Of a stretch of 64,000 bases of DNA, positions 11,882 through 24,352 are shown in pieces. Positions within the stretch are counted from its first letter, which is position 1; each line of letters starts with the position of its first letter. Made by a program: the position numbers and the translations under genes. Source of the DNA: Lepisosteus oculatus (Eukaryota; Chordata; Actinopteri; Semionotiformes; Lepisosteidae); assembly GCF_040954835.1 (NCBI RefSeq), contig NC_090711.1, positions 13,201,001-13,265,000 on the forward strand, read 5' to 3'. Below the pieces are notes generated by a model. The model was not told the origin of the DNA. It did no database searches and worked only from the letters and a program-made list of their open reading frames with translations.

Positions 11882-13220
11882 TAGGTACTGGAGAGCAGGC
11901 ACCACTAAGGGACAAGCTTAGCCTGTCTCTGCAGATGAATGTAGAGGAAGAGAGGGGACAAGTGTGGATGCATGGATGGAGATGTTCCAAGAAATTATGT
12001 TTTTCCCCTGGAGGCCAAGATACAGAAAATCATTTCCTTCCCAGTTTCCTCTCGCTTGTTCCAGATGGATAATGAGACTGACTCTTGAGGAGACAGCATC
12101 CCCGCCCCCCCCCCCCGCCATCAAATCATCTCTCCCCATGTTTCCTATGCAGTGAAGAGAAGTGCTACTTTCCAAAATACGTACAGGAAACCGTGTCCAA
12201 TTAACTTACTGACCACACATCCTGCAGAGTCAAAATCACATCCATGATATCAAACCTTTTGTACCCCTTGGACGTGATATATCACTCATAACATTGCTAA
12301 GTTTGTTCTTTACACATTGTTACAGCACATATCAAGAGCCCTGAGTCCTCTACTTTTTGCCTCTACAGCAGAACTACTCTATCGTGGCCCTTCCAAAACA
12401 TTCCAATGCTCCAATACTTCCATACAATCAACACCTTAGCTGCAGTATTGAAGCTTCGAATGCTCAAATCATTAAGGAGCTTGTTACTGTAAAATTGTTT
12501 GACGCCGTTGATTAGAGAGCCTCCCTTCTGATGCGTCCTCCTTTACAGATTACAAACCAATCCTTAAAAAAGCAGATTTAGCAGAGTTGTGCTGAAGCAG
12601 GATTAAACCGACGCAGACATGTTGAATTTCGCAGAAGTGTTTTCCAAATATCCTGTCACTCTGGCTCATGTAACAAGACAGAAAAAAAGGAGGGGTGAAG
12701 ATATACAGTAGATCCAGATCTGAACAGTTCATAATCAGGCTTCCTATTTTCATTGTCAGTATTTTATCCTGAAAGAACAAAAGAACAAAATATATTATCA
12801 GCATTGCCACTCTTGGTTCCTTTCTGATCTTATTACTGTACCTGATGGTGAGACCTATTGTACTTCAGCTTCTCCAGCTGACACGGAAAAAGTATCCAAG
12901 CACAAATCCAATGCTCTTTTTCCTCTTCCATTTTGTCTTTTTCTTTTTCATCCTTGATTTTTTTCAAATATTTGTGCAACGTGATGAGAAATGTCTGCTT
13001 CTTCTTGAAGGAGAAACTACCCACGAATCTAGTCTTTAAGCAGCTAATCTGTAGACAAAACTCTTGTTTTATAAGTTCCCCAATGTGTGTCTTTATTGGG
13101 CCACTCATAGACCCTGCCTACACTTGACCAGTGCTGTTAATTTAGCCAAGTCACAAGCGTACTTTAGTCGCTGAAACCATGCTCAGCACATGAACACTGT
13201 GCAAGACCTAGCACTCAAGG
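11882..13220. other. Unrecognised non-coding DNA
   Basis: No supported gene. A poly-C run lies near 12102-12116. Two opposed T- and A-rich open frames around 12840-13120 are low-complexity. Confidence 0.5.
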
Positions 13221-13510
13221 CATTCATCCATTTCTTACTGTACCGGTTTAGCCTAAAGGGGCCTAACCTGGCAAGCAACAAGGCAGGATACGCCTTGGAC
13301 AGGACGCCAATCCATCGCAGGACACACACGCACACAGACACACACGCACACACTCACACCACGGCTAATTTAACAGAGGCTAATTAAGCTACCGGTATGT
13401 TTTTGGACTGTGGACGGTAACCCATGAGAACAGGGAGAGAACACGCAAACTCCATGCAGATAGACCCCCAGGTCTACAAGACAGCAAGGGTAACTGCTGT
13501 GCCACCCATG
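13221..13510 (-). mobile_element. tRNA-derived SINE (type A), near full length
   Basis: Diagnostic blocks are CCTGGCAAGCAACAAGGCAG, GGACGCCAATCCATCGCAGG, TTTTTGGACTGTGGACGG and GAGAACACGCAAACTCC. On the minus strand the head is GGCACAGCAGTTACCC. A CA-rich run (13322-13361) lies inside. Confidence 0.85.
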
Positions 13511-14235
13511 TACAACCCAAATGATTAAATAGGCCAACTATACCAAATTACCTCATTTATTTAGCCTTTTAATATAATTCTGTTAACCATAATATCAGTT
13601 TCTGAATATACTGTATGTCTGGTCAAAGAAAAGAGTTCAGTTGAATTTCCTTAGACTGTGCAGACTCGTTTTACATGCTTCAGTAAAAGCTGGTGATAAA
13701 AATAGAGCCAAATACCATAAAGATTATCACTCAGCCAAGCCTGTGGATGTTTAATTCCTTGTAAACAAGGACTTTCTATCCCGTCCAGCAGCAAGCTGAA
13801 CCTTGCATTGTCATAAACGCTCTACTTTCATTTTTGTAAACCTTCTACTATCTACAGTTCTTCTTCAACAAAACACTTAAAAAAAAAAACAACACATTTT
13901 CAGGGTTTGTCTCAGGAAAACAGCTTGACATTAATCAATTCACTTAGCACTTAACACGACAAAATAATACTACAGACATAATACTGTAAAGAAATACACA
14001 GAGTTGGTAAGCCATCATCCAGTTACAGTATACTGTATGTTCTCCATTTTAAGTAAGGATTACTCGTGAAAGCATGAGAAAAAGACACTGGTAGAACTTT
14101 AACTCTGTCCTGTGTGCAAACTGTGTGAATTAGTTTGTTGTTGATAAGACTAGAAAGCATTATTTCCTGTTACCACGGACAGTCCTATGATTGGATAATA
14201 CTGATGAATATGGCAGGATGTTTGCTTAATAAAGG

Positions 14236-14264
14236 TACTGCAGGTGAACAGTTCACCTGCAGTA
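14236..14264. repeat. Perfect palindrome, 13-bp arms, with two E-boxes
   Basis: TACTGCAGGTGAA and its exact reverse complement are separated by CAG. Each arm contains the E-box CAGGTG/CACCTG. It lies 0.8 kb past the 3' end of the P2Y-like gene. Confidence 0.85.
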
Positions 14265-15085
14265 ATATGACTTATTACAGATTGACTATTAACCATATCG
14301 TGACCACCTTGGTATATTTACACTTTGAAAGGGGAGGGTTCAGCATATATGGAGGACACGTCTGAAATGAAAATGAACTTTTATATGAGAACATAACATG
14401 GATTCCCAGGTGTGAACACGGGCTGTCACAGCAATTTTAGTTCATTCAAAAATGCGGGGCACCCGTGGGCCCAGGTGTGCATGATATCTATGGAGTGTAA
14501 CAAAATCGGGCGTTATCACTTAGTGCTCGCATTCGACTGGAGATGGCACGCATCGTGCTAATGTTGATGCGTCTTCCAGCACTACTTCTTTCCAATAGTG
14601 CCCGTTCTAAGAATATAATAGGCTATGCAGTATATCATATAATACATACAGGCTGTATTATAATTTAATATATAATAGACTTCAACACAAAACAAGGCAT
14701 TGTTTCAGCTATTGTACAAAAACCTTTCGGACTCTGCATTAACATTGCACATTTCCATGAAATAAGCACTGCGAATAGAATAAAGGTTATGCAAAGGTTG
14801 TGTTGTAAAAAATCAAATAACTTCCAATAAGGAAGTTCCAATAATTTCCTTATTGTATCTTTTGTAGCTTTTCATTTACAAAGAAACGTGCTGTACAAAG
14901 AAAAAAACATGTTTTTAATACATTTTATAACAAAATAATACTGCTCGTATCGGCACAACATATCAAAAATAGTACACAAATATACTGTCTTTTCAGCCGC
15001 AAGGTGCAGACACCCAACAGTATCACGTTTCTACGATTTCAGGAAGAGAATGAGCATTAATCCTAGAGACATTCGTGGGCTGAGT

Positions 15086-16093
15086 TTAACTGCTGTACTC
15101 TTTAGACGTGTTTGGTGAATCGCACTCATTCGTGGGCCTACGGTAGTGTATGACATTCCTCAGCTGTACAACAGAGCGTCTTGCCCGTTTGCTCATGCTG
15201 TGAAAGCGCATGATGAAGTCGTCATTGCTGACCAGATAAATCAAGGGGTTCATGGCACTGTTCATGCAGGCGAGCCCCCTGCTGACCTGGTAGGATATGT
15301 AAATCTTGTTGAAACTCTCGTGGCATTTCCCCTCAAGTTGCAGAAGTCTGGTCTTCATGTTGAGGTTCCTCAGTAAGTGATAAGGGATGAAGCAAACCGA
15401 GAACAGGATGGTCAGGATGACCACCAGTTTCAAGCAGCGCTGCTTCAGCAGGGTGTTGACATTCGCCTTAGTGGACAGGACTACGGCCACATGGCCGTAG
15501 CAGCCTAAAATTATCAGCGACGGAATGCCAAATCCTGTGACGGTCCATCCAATGCTGTAGGGCATGTAGAGCTTTAGCAGGTGGTTGGCCGTGGTGTCAA
15601 AGCACGCATTGGAAGACTGTGGATAGGACTTGTCGAAGAACATGTCCGGGAGGATCTGAACGATCACCAAAACCCAGACCACGAAACAAACACCTACCGA
15701 GTGGCGCAGTGTAATCCGTCCCATGATTTTCATCGGGTGAACGATGCCCAGATACCTGTAAACGCTGATGCAGGTGAGGAATCCGATGCTCCCGTACAGG
15801 TTTAGATGGAAACAGAACCTTGTGATCTTGCAGAAGACTTCTCCGAACATCCACTCGCTGCTGCTGGCGTAATAAGCCACAAGAAAAGGCAGGGTGACGA
15901 CGTACAGCAGGTCCGCTATGCCCAGGTTAAGCACAAACACGTTTATTTTCCCCATTTTCTTCCAGTTCCTAATAACGTGTCGTAAACCCCAGCAGTTAGC
16001 GATGAACCCGATGATGAATACCGACACGTAAACGGCTGGCAAAAATACATGGGTGAAATGTCTGTTTATTATTTTGCATGAGCTATTCGTCAT
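15086..16093 (-). CDS. P2Y-type purinergic G protein-coupled receptor (P2Y1/P2Y11-like), single exon
   Basis: The 335-residue intronless ORF is a rhodopsin-class seven-helix receptor for extracellular nucleotides at the plasma membrane. Seen: an N-glycosylation sequon at N3; a TM3/EL2 disulfide pair (C88, C164); a second P2Y-style pair (C6, C257); R92 in TM3 within CKITRF; H239 and R242 in TM6 (FIPYHLLRN); Q269 and R272 in TM7 (YQVSRG). These basic residues match the nucleotide phosphate-binding positions known in P2Y1. The TM3 end reads SVYRY, where P2Y1 has SAHRY, and TM7 ends NPLIY, where P2Y1 has DPILY. The short N-terminus starts at the first in-frame ATG. Intronless coding is usual for P2Y genes. 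Family is certain. Whether it is P2Y1, P2Y11 or a fish-specific P2Y1-like paralogue needs a tree; P2Y1 looks closest by eye. Confidence 0.92.
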   Translation of the reverse strand: MTNSSCKIINRHFTHVFLPAVYVSVFIIGFIANCWGLRHVIRNWKKMGKINVFVLNLGIADLLYVVTLPFLVAYYASSSEWMFGEVFCKITRFCFHLNLYGSIGFLTCISVYRYLGIVHPMKIMGRITLRHSVGVCFVVWVLVIVQILPDMFFDKSYPQSSNACFDTTANHLLKLYMPYSIGWTVTGFGIPSLIILGCYGHVAVVLSTKANVNTLLKQRCLKLVVILTILFSVCFIPYHLLRNLNMKTRLLQLEGKCHESFNKIYISYQVSRGLACMNSAMNPLIYLVSNDDFIMRFHSMSKRARRSVVQLRNVIHYRRPTNECDSPNTSKEYSS

Positions 16094-16261
16094 TGCGCCG
16101 GTCCTCTTCGAACTGTGAGAAAGAGTTTTCTCACAAGTTCAGTGCAAAGCGAAGTGATCCAACAGAGAATTGCGAAAGACGAAGCGATGCTGAAACACCG
16201 CACGCAGAAAGGATAAGACGGCTCGTATAACTTTTCCGACTGGTGCAGATGTTGCGTCTAT

Positions 16262-16269
16262 CTTTTATA
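16262..16269 (-). promoter_or_regulatory. Putative TATA box of the P2Y-like gene
   Basis: On the minus strand this reads TATAAAAG, about 170 bases upstream of the receptor ATG. A start site about 30 bases downstream would give a 5'UTR of roughly 140 bases without needing an intron. Inferred from motif and spacing only. Confidence 0.4.
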
Positions 16270-16349
16270 CAGAAATCAGAATTATCCCACTCTAGACACG
16301 TGTAGCTGAACTCTTCCTCGGATTCCTCTAGAGAACTCACACATTAATA

Positions 16350-19300
16350 TAAAGAGTATTTCTGAAATGAGAAACGCCCACCTCCTGAACGGAACAAACA
16401 CAATTTACAGTATCCCACATGCTGGGCACATCCAGTGTGGTGACGGCAGCTTTATGAATTTTTGGATTTTTTTGCTGGATCTTTGTAGTACGGCTCTCAA
16501 ACGCTTAGCCCAGGCTTATCATATTATAAAATGGTATATACAGTTATTAAAAGTGTAACAGATTGTTGTGCTGTGCAATAAATTCCTCGATAAAATAGTG
16601 TAAAATAATTAAAATACAATTTAAAAATATTGTGGATTGTACCTAATCTTATCTAGTCTGGTATAAAATGACAATAATGCTTTATAGGTTCTGAATATAT
16701 TTCACACACCAACATAAAAATATAGGTAGCAGGCAAAACAAAACCACAGACTTAACTGTGATTTTAGGTTGTGGTAACCAACAACGGTGTAAAACAATCA
16801 CTGACAGGCAGACAATCTGAGCTCTGTGAGGAAAAACATATCAGGATGGAGTGCACTGGGCAGGAAATTATTGCTATGAGAAGAGTTCAAACAGAAAGAT
16901 GATACAGGTAGGTGTAATCTATAGTAGTATCTCAATAAGGCAACATTTAACTAGTCAGAAAGATGACATCTACTGTATAGCTTTTGGATTCTCAACTCAA
17001 GAAGCTCGATAATGGCAAAGCAGTTAAAGCAATTCATGAAGGTCCCAGATGCAAATATGCAAAGAAAACTTTTCTGCACTGCTGAAAATGTTTGAAATGG
17101 TCAATCTGACTCTCTTTCCTCAAAATGGCCCATTTTGTTTGAATATATTTTGTCAATTTGAAAGGGAAATGATCTTATCCTGGGTAGATAAAAGAAATGT
17201 TCTTTGATTTAAAATGATTATGTTAGTGTCTGTTCTCTTTTTTTAAACTCTTTTATTGTACAGTGCTTTTGGGTGATGTGTCATCTAAGGTGGTCTGTCA
17301 AATACATACTATATTCTTATTCTTATTAAAACAGACTCAATTGAAAAGGTTAGCCGATAAATAAGCAGCCAGGACACCACTTTTTGAGCTATTAACTGAA
17401 TTTTGTGGCCCTTTAAACATCCAAATAAAACTTGTGAGACATCTAGCAGTACATTGCCTGTGTTGTATTGTGGCCTACTCTAATTCACGATCATATGTTT
17501 AATACAGATTGGAATTTGTTTAACAAACAAGCAGCAGCAATTAGGCGTGTTAGTCGAGCACTGTGGGCATTCAGGAACAATACAAACATTTCAGAAATCT
17601 GGAGTGAGATGTTTCAGGAAAGTCACATGTACCCTAAATGAACCTTTTCCAAAATAAGTCCCCTATTCTCTATAAACTTACAAAAGATCAATTTCTCTCT
17701 GGATGGCCTGTGTCTGTCATATCTCCATTGCAAATAATAATACAAAATATTAATAATAATTAATAGGCTTGAATTTTAGCATACTGTGTTTCTCCTCTGA
17801 AAGTTATTTTGCGAGCAGCTGAAACATCATCCATTGTATCAGTGGAGACTGAGAGGGAGCCCATCCCATTCATAGCCTCTGTCTTGGGCTCCAGCTAGTC
17901 TACTCTTCCTACTGGCTTGGAGACCTCTGTTCTCCAAAATCTGCAAGCCCTGAAACTGGTCCCATAGTGTTGCAGAGACTTTTCATTTCATCAGAGATGG
18001 TCTAGATATCAGGGATAATTTATTCCACCATCCACCAATAATTGATACAGTAACTCCATAGATGTTACAGGGTGATGCAATACATTGGTCACTATTTAGT
18101 CAGGAGATGCATCAGAATTTTGTAACAAGCAATATGCTTTCTGTGCATAAGTGAGTATTAGAGTTTATTTACAGCCCGAGGACAAAGAGATACTGTTTAT
18201 TTTGACCTGAAACTGTCACAGACTGCAAGCGGCATACTGTAAATCAAAACCGGAGATAAATCTGGCAGGAGCCAAACATAGCTTTGCACGTGTCCAGCTC
18301 TCTGAGAGCAAAACCTCACGTACTTTCAGTTCTTCTGTGGCAGGTAGTCCATATTTCTAAGGAGACCTTAGTGAGACTATGGGAATCCAGTGGGGGTAGG
18401 TCACAGTTCCTGACTGTTGGTTCTATGATGATGCAGCCCCTAAGATTTGACAGATTTCGCTGCATGTCTCAACGGATCAGTGGTTAATTTTGATTGTGCA
18501 AAGGGTCGGAATTGCCTGATGAATGAATCACACTCTTCTTGGAAATGGTAAGTCGGCCTCCACCACAAACACATCTTAAAAGCCAAGTGCAGTCATTTCA
18601 TTCATTTACCAGTAGATGTCAGTTCTCATGTGTTCTCTTTTCTTTCTCATCCCATTAAATCTGATCAGCTTGAAATCAGTGAGTTAATCACTGTGGCATC
18701 ACAGTCTCTCTAAAAAAAGAGGGCTTCAAACTCTTTGGACATATGTAGATTGAAATTAGTCTACAGCCTACTGTGCGATGTGGTTGGGGGTTTTCCAGAC
18801 TTAATCTTAAAGGCTATTTCTTTCCATCAGTACCTTTCCTAGTTATACCCATGAGACAAAATGCGATGGCACAGAATTATTTGCATGTAGAGGACTGTGT
18901 TCATCATCACGCTGTTTTTCTTTTTCCGTACAGGACTGTTGAGAGATGGGCACGTGCATAAAAACGTCACAGCTGGTGAGTGTGTTAAAGTTGTGCAGGT
19001 TCTTCTTTTTAAAAAAAGGGGAAGGGAAAATACAGTTACTCTCCACCTCAACCATTACCTCACTGCCTTTGCTCATCAGCCTCAAGGCCTGACCATTGCT
19101 TTTAGATGTAAAGAGAGAATGAAAAGAAAGCTGCTCTCTTTTAAACACACCCGAAGAAAGATAGCACATTTATCTTCTGCATCCGGTCTTCTTCCTCCAG
19201 AGCTCATCAGATTTTAACTCCCCTGCGTCTTAATCACAGCAATGGCCATTCGGATCACACAATTAATTTGTTTCTCAATCGCCTGCGCTCTTGTAATCTG

Positions 19301-22179
19301 GTCTGTGTTGCACAAACGCAACATTATTTTTTAGTGTAGTTTCTTTAGTGATTCTCCAGCGGTTTTCTTGCTTGTGTGTGGGTATGTGGGTATTATAGGG
19401 AGGGAGAGAGATCTGGGTTACGTTGGTGGGACAGGGGTAGGAGGAGGGACAGATTACTACCTGAGAAAAGTTTTAAAGAGTTTTTTTTTTCTTCTGCAGA
19501 AGAGTGTAGTCAGACTTCCTGTTGAAGGGTGAATAACGTTTCTCCCCCACTTGTCTGTTTCATCGCTTTCACACTCGTCATTTCCAGGGTCCAGTATATT
19601 TAAGGATTCACCACCTGTTGTTGAGGTTGAGTTACATGGAACTATTGTGGTATTTTGACAAGAAACAGTAGTCTCCCCAAATTCCCATGTGTATTATCTA
19701 CTTGTCTTGTCTCGTGGCTGTATGACTGAAAGCAGAAGTGGCAAATTATTCCTCAGCTCAATGGGGAAAAGGCAGATACACATAACGCACGCAGATTGGC
19801 TCACCAAACGCGAGGGATTAGCTTGAAAGTACTCAGTTCTTGTCAAATGGGCGAGTTATTGACGTGAGAACCTATGGTTCCAAGGTTATAGAAAAACTTT
19901 CTTTCATTGACGTTGTTTGCCCACAACCACAGAGCACAGGGACATTTCCATACAGTTGTTCACTGCTGCTCAGTTAACATTTTGGTCAGAAGAAAAAAAA
20001 AGTCCACCGTGATGCATAGTTTGACAGATATTTCATGAGGGCTACAGCAGAATCCCCTTGGGCACTGTGACACGTAAAGTTTTCTTACTTTATTTCTAAA
20101 AACCACAGTGAGCTCATATCATATCGAGCTTGAATCAGATAATGACTTCTATGCTTGAAGAAAAGATGTCCGGTTGTTATATGATAGAGGGTATTCCCCA
20201 TTTTCTTTGCACATCTCTCCTGTCTTGGCGTGTTGTTTCTACAGGCCATAGTCCTCCATTCCCGACAGAAATAAAAAATTGTATCTATTCTTACGTGAAA
20301 ATGTGTTTTTTGTTTCAGTCACCTAGACCAGCTATTGATAAGCACTTTTCAACAAATACATATTAAACACAATCATTTTATCATCAGAACTTAAGATTAC
20401 AGAAGTGAAGACATTAATTAACAGGACTAGTCACCACCTTGCTAATTTCAGAAATGTAGTTGAAGTCTGCGCCCTATAATGCACTATAGCTCAGCTATAG
20501 CACGCCTTCTTTAATATTTAATCCACAACTGCTGATAAAAGCAAGGTCATGTTGATACCACTTAAAAAGTTCTGGATAAAAGAGATAGCAGAGAACGTAA
20601 CAGGGGGAACACGTTTGCCATGCATGGAAAGGCAATAAACTTCCAGTATATACTTGTACAATATATTCTGTACTCTGAACAGCTGGGCTGTCAGTACAGA
20701 ATGAGACTTGCACTCTTACAAAAGGTTACCTGTGCAAATTTACCTCAGACATTTCACTTTCACTTTCACACGTTGCCATGTGTCCCCAGAGCTTCGACTT
20801 GTCTTTGCTACTCTGGATCACAGGAATACTACAACATATGATGGTAAATGTTTCTCAGCCCTGTCTACTAGAGTACAGCAGATTGCAATGGGTCTCTTTC
20901 AATTATATTCTCTACATATTAACAACACTAAATCACTAAACACCAATACATTTGATGTTCAATGCCCAAGTATCATGTTTTATTGACTGGGGCTCTTTTA
21001 TTCTTCCTACAGAAATGAACCCCATGAATTCCACCAACACTGTTTTCAATCATCAGTATAGGCACGAAAGAAATAGTTACTAGTTTTGCTTTTATGTACA
21101 GTAGCTATGTATTTAAATCCCTTCTGTATGAAGGGAAAACTGTACTTTTATATCTTTCAAATGCTGCATGAACATAACCACTCAAATGAATTTAAAAACC
21201 TTTCTTTGTGGACTTATGGGTATCACTCTTGCAATATACTGTAATATCTTTTTTTTAGTGTACCATCTTGAGAAGGGTAATAGCAGGTTAGGCAAAGCTA
21301 CAATAGTTGATCATTAGACAATATTGCATCAATGCTATTTACTAATCTGTTAAGGAGAGTTTTGTCTTTGACCTGCAATTGTTTAATACCGCAAAAGTCA
21401 GTTACCTTGTTCACATCAACAGGAAACCACCAATGTGCAAAAGCCTGACGGCAGGAAATATATTGTGCCAGAATAGTACTCAGTGAGTGCATCAAGACAT
21501 CTGTAGAACAAAATATTTCTGATCATAAGGCCCCTTAATAACTTCAGTTTAGCATCACTTGGCTACAAGTTGTTTTCACTCCAGTAACACAGAACTGTTT
21601 CAGACTGGCTATATAGCCAGGGCTCAGTGGACAACTTCACATTGTCATGATCTGTAAAACCTCACATGAGAGCTTCCAGATGTCAAACTAGACTGAAACC
21701 ACTATGCCCACATCTGAGCCATGGGCTAGGTGACTTGACAATGTGTCCTTCACAGATGATAGCTCGAGGAGACCTCATGCAATGTGCTTTGCCTTTAAGA
21801 GGCATCAAACCCTCAGTTAACATTGCCCGTCTCTAAACTGGGTGTCTTATTGTAGTTTTTTTCCTTAACTTTGAATGAAACTCACAAGGGAGTATTAGAA
21901 GGGAGTCATCGGGGCACCCTTTGAAATTCAGAAACCCACTGTGGATGAGTGTGGAAAGTCTTAGCTGCTGAAGATTCCTGGTGATTTCACTGCATGTATT
22001 CTTGTTTGGAGACTAGCAGCTGGCTTAGCTTGTTTATGGATCTTCAGGCAGTCTAAGGAGCTGCTTCTTGGTTGTCGTCTATTCTGCAGGCATGAGCTTG
22101 AATCCCACCCAAGATCTACATCTCTTTACATCCTTGTCTTTTCCTTTACACGAAAGATTGAGGTGATATGGAAGGAGCT
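16350..22179. other. Gene-poor stretch upstream of the P2Y-like gene
   Basis: Nothing coding recognised. A weak retroposon-tail remnant (TTATTGTACAGTGCTTTTGG, then TTCTTATTCTTATT) is at 17251-17328, and an 8-bp-arm palindrome (CTATAGCTCAGCTATAG) near 20484. Confidence 0.5.
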
Positions 22180-22310
22180 GCTCAGCTACATTGTTTAAAC
22201 TGAAAACCCTGGCTTTTCTCAAGACACATCTGGATGAGATTCAGCTAGCATACAAGGCAGATGAATGGAATGGCCTCCTCATAGCTGTAATCTCCCTTGT
22301 GCTTTTAGGT
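22180..22310 (+). repeat. Fragment of a dispersed fish repeat
   Basis: GAATGGCCTCCTCATAGCTG with a preceding CTCAAGACACATCTGGATGAG resembles the 3' part of a dispersed fish repeat whose consensus reads approximately TGAATGGCCTCCTCTCGTTTG. Recognised by wording only. Confidence 0.4.
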
Positions 22311-23767
22311 CTTCATAAACCTGGACCTGCCACTCCAAGGGATGAAGTGAGGTGACACTCCTGCATGGCAGGCTTCATAAAAACTCGGTAATGCAGAGAG
22401 AGATGACGGGAGAAGTGAAGAGACACAATGTAAAGCAACAAACTTGTGTCACAGACTCTGGGGCGAGGGGCTTCCCAAAACCCATTTTCTTCAGCCATGA
22501 AGACAAACAAAATTCTTATACAGTGGATCGTTGTGCAGGACAATGCTTTCAAATGATCCCTGAATGAAACCGCTATGATGAAAATCCATACCTTGCTCAG
22601 TGACCTTATTGATGTTACATGATTGCAACATGATGTTCTTTCTGCATACTATCTAGAGAATGACAATAGCTGATCAGGCAAGGTAACAATATCGTGTCAT
22701 TAAATTAATGCTGCTTTTTCCCTCGTTGTACCACAGATCTCTGTAAGGAACAAATGTATATAGGACTTAGGCTGCTGATGTCATGCTATTGACTGACAGG
22801 GTTAGGAAATGCTAACATTATGAAGCAAGTTTGACAATCACGTATGGCACAGACCAAGCAAAAGGAAAAGGATTTTAAAAAGTTGATCACAACATTCGTC
22901 ACTGACAGTCCCATTACTCTCGCACTTACTCCTTCATTCATTAAATACACCGGCCAAAATATTAAGAACCACAGTTGACAATATAGGCAAAGCATGGTTG
23001 GCATTAGGATCAGCAGACGGACATCCACCATTTTTCCTGCCCAGAATAAACCACAGGCCGCAGTCCCACTGGAAACTGGAGAGACTGGCCTATCTTGCAC
23101 GCCATTATCCTCATCACAGTCGGAGCTTGAAGGGAACCTAGCTTGAAGAATGGGATGAGATTGGATTGCAAATATCTCCAAACCTTCTTGAGAATCATGC
23201 CTCCTCCTGTTCAGATCCAAAACATTATATGAGTGGGGGTTCCTAATATTCTGAATGGTGAATAAATGGATAGTCCAAAACCTTTACTTTCAAATGATAT
23301 CAGAACTCAAATTCTGAAACAAACTGCTTAAATTGATTTCAATAAAAAAAATCTATTGTTAGATTTACTTCAGTCAAATTTATTACATGAATATTTACAT
23401 GGCTTATAAGTGCAATTGATGAAGTAATCCTCATTAAATGAAAAAAAAATACATATACAAAGAATGTGTACAGATATATACAGTAGAGCATATTTACACA
23501 TCAAGACATTTTTAACAACATGTTTTATGCCACTCTCTAAATCTGTTAGTTAAAAAACATTCATGCTTATAGCAAGAGCAAATCTTGAAAACAGAGAACT
23601 AGATTTTTCTTGAGGCAGTTAGAAACTTGCTGAGATTTTAATACTAGGTTGAAATAAGTAAAATATGCAGGACGTTTTTTTCAGTTATTAGTTTCTGAGC
23701 TGCTTGTACTGGACGATGAAAACTAATTTACTGGATGTTAGTTTACATTCAAATAAAACCAGAGCAG
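22311..23767. other. Unrecognised non-coding DNA 3' of the CCN5-like gene
   Basis: A 144-codon open frame on the minus strand (22786-23220) has no recognised domain. Its flanks contain ACCGGCCAAAATATTAAG and AATATTAGGAACCCCC, reminiscent of a dispersed DNA transposon but without paired ends. Confidence 0.4.
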
Positions 23768-23773
23768 TTTATT
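23768..23773 (-). terminator. Candidate polyadenylation signal for the CCN5-like transcript
   Basis: AATAAA on the minus strand about 555 bases past the stop codon. If used, the 3'UTR would consist mostly of minisatellite. Not verified by transcript data. Confidence 0.35.
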
Positions 23774-23894
23774 GATGCTCCTGGTGCAGAGCTTGCTAAA
23801 ACACAGCATTTGTCTTGTGACAGCGAGAGATGTTTCCTGTTGTCTGGGGTCTATGAGTGAGAATGTGCTCACTGTTTGTCCTCTGTCCTGTGAG

Positions 23895-24352
23895 AGCAGA
23901 CAGCACAGTATCTATGCGCTGTACTGGGGTCTGGGAGAGCAGACAGCACAGTATCTATGCGCTGTACTGGGGTCTGGGAGGAGCAGACAGCACAGAGTCT
24001 ATGCGCTGTACTGGGGTCTGGGAGGAGCAGACAGCACAGTACACAGTGTCTATGCGCTGTACTGGGGTCTGGGAGGAGCAGACAGCACAGTGTCTATGCG
24101 CTGTACTGGGGTCTGGGAGGAGCAGACAGCACAGTACACAGTGTCTATGCGCTGTACTGGGGTCTGGGAGGAGCAGACAGCACAGTACACAGTGTCTATG
24201 CGCTGTACTGGGGTCTGGGAGAGCAGACAGCACAGTGTCTATGCGCTGTACTAGGGTCTGGGAGAACAGACAGCACAGTGCCTATGCTCTGTACTGGGTG
24301 TCTTCGAGGAGCAGACAGCACAGTGTCTATCCTCTGTACTGGAGCCTGTGAG
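23895..24352. repeat. Minisatellite, ten units of 43-51 bp, in the CCN5-like 3'UTR and last codons
   Basis: About ten tandem copies share AGCAGACAGCACAG, CTATGCGCTGTACT and GGGGTCTGGGAGG. Two length classes occur: about 43 bp, and about 51 bp with an extra ACACAGTG, in the order S S S L S L L S S S. Units 9 and 10 on the CCN5 side are the most diverged. Unit 10 overlaps the CCN5-like stop codon. Confidence 0.95.

Noticed and set aside
15146-15854. Several open frames within the GPCR locus
   Set aside because: They are shadows of the receptor coding sequence in other frames.
22786-23220. 144-codon open frame
   Set aside because: No domain, no splice support and possible repeat flanks; not enough to call a gene.
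23955-24351. Long overlapping open frames on both strands in the minisatellite
   Set aside because: They arise because the repeat lacks stops in several frames. Only the last unit is coding, as the CCN5-like terminus.
23895-24352. Regular direct repeats resembling a CRISPR array
   Set aside because: Units are contiguous and similar throughout, with no unique spacers. The context is a vertebrate gene 3' end, so this is a minisatellite.
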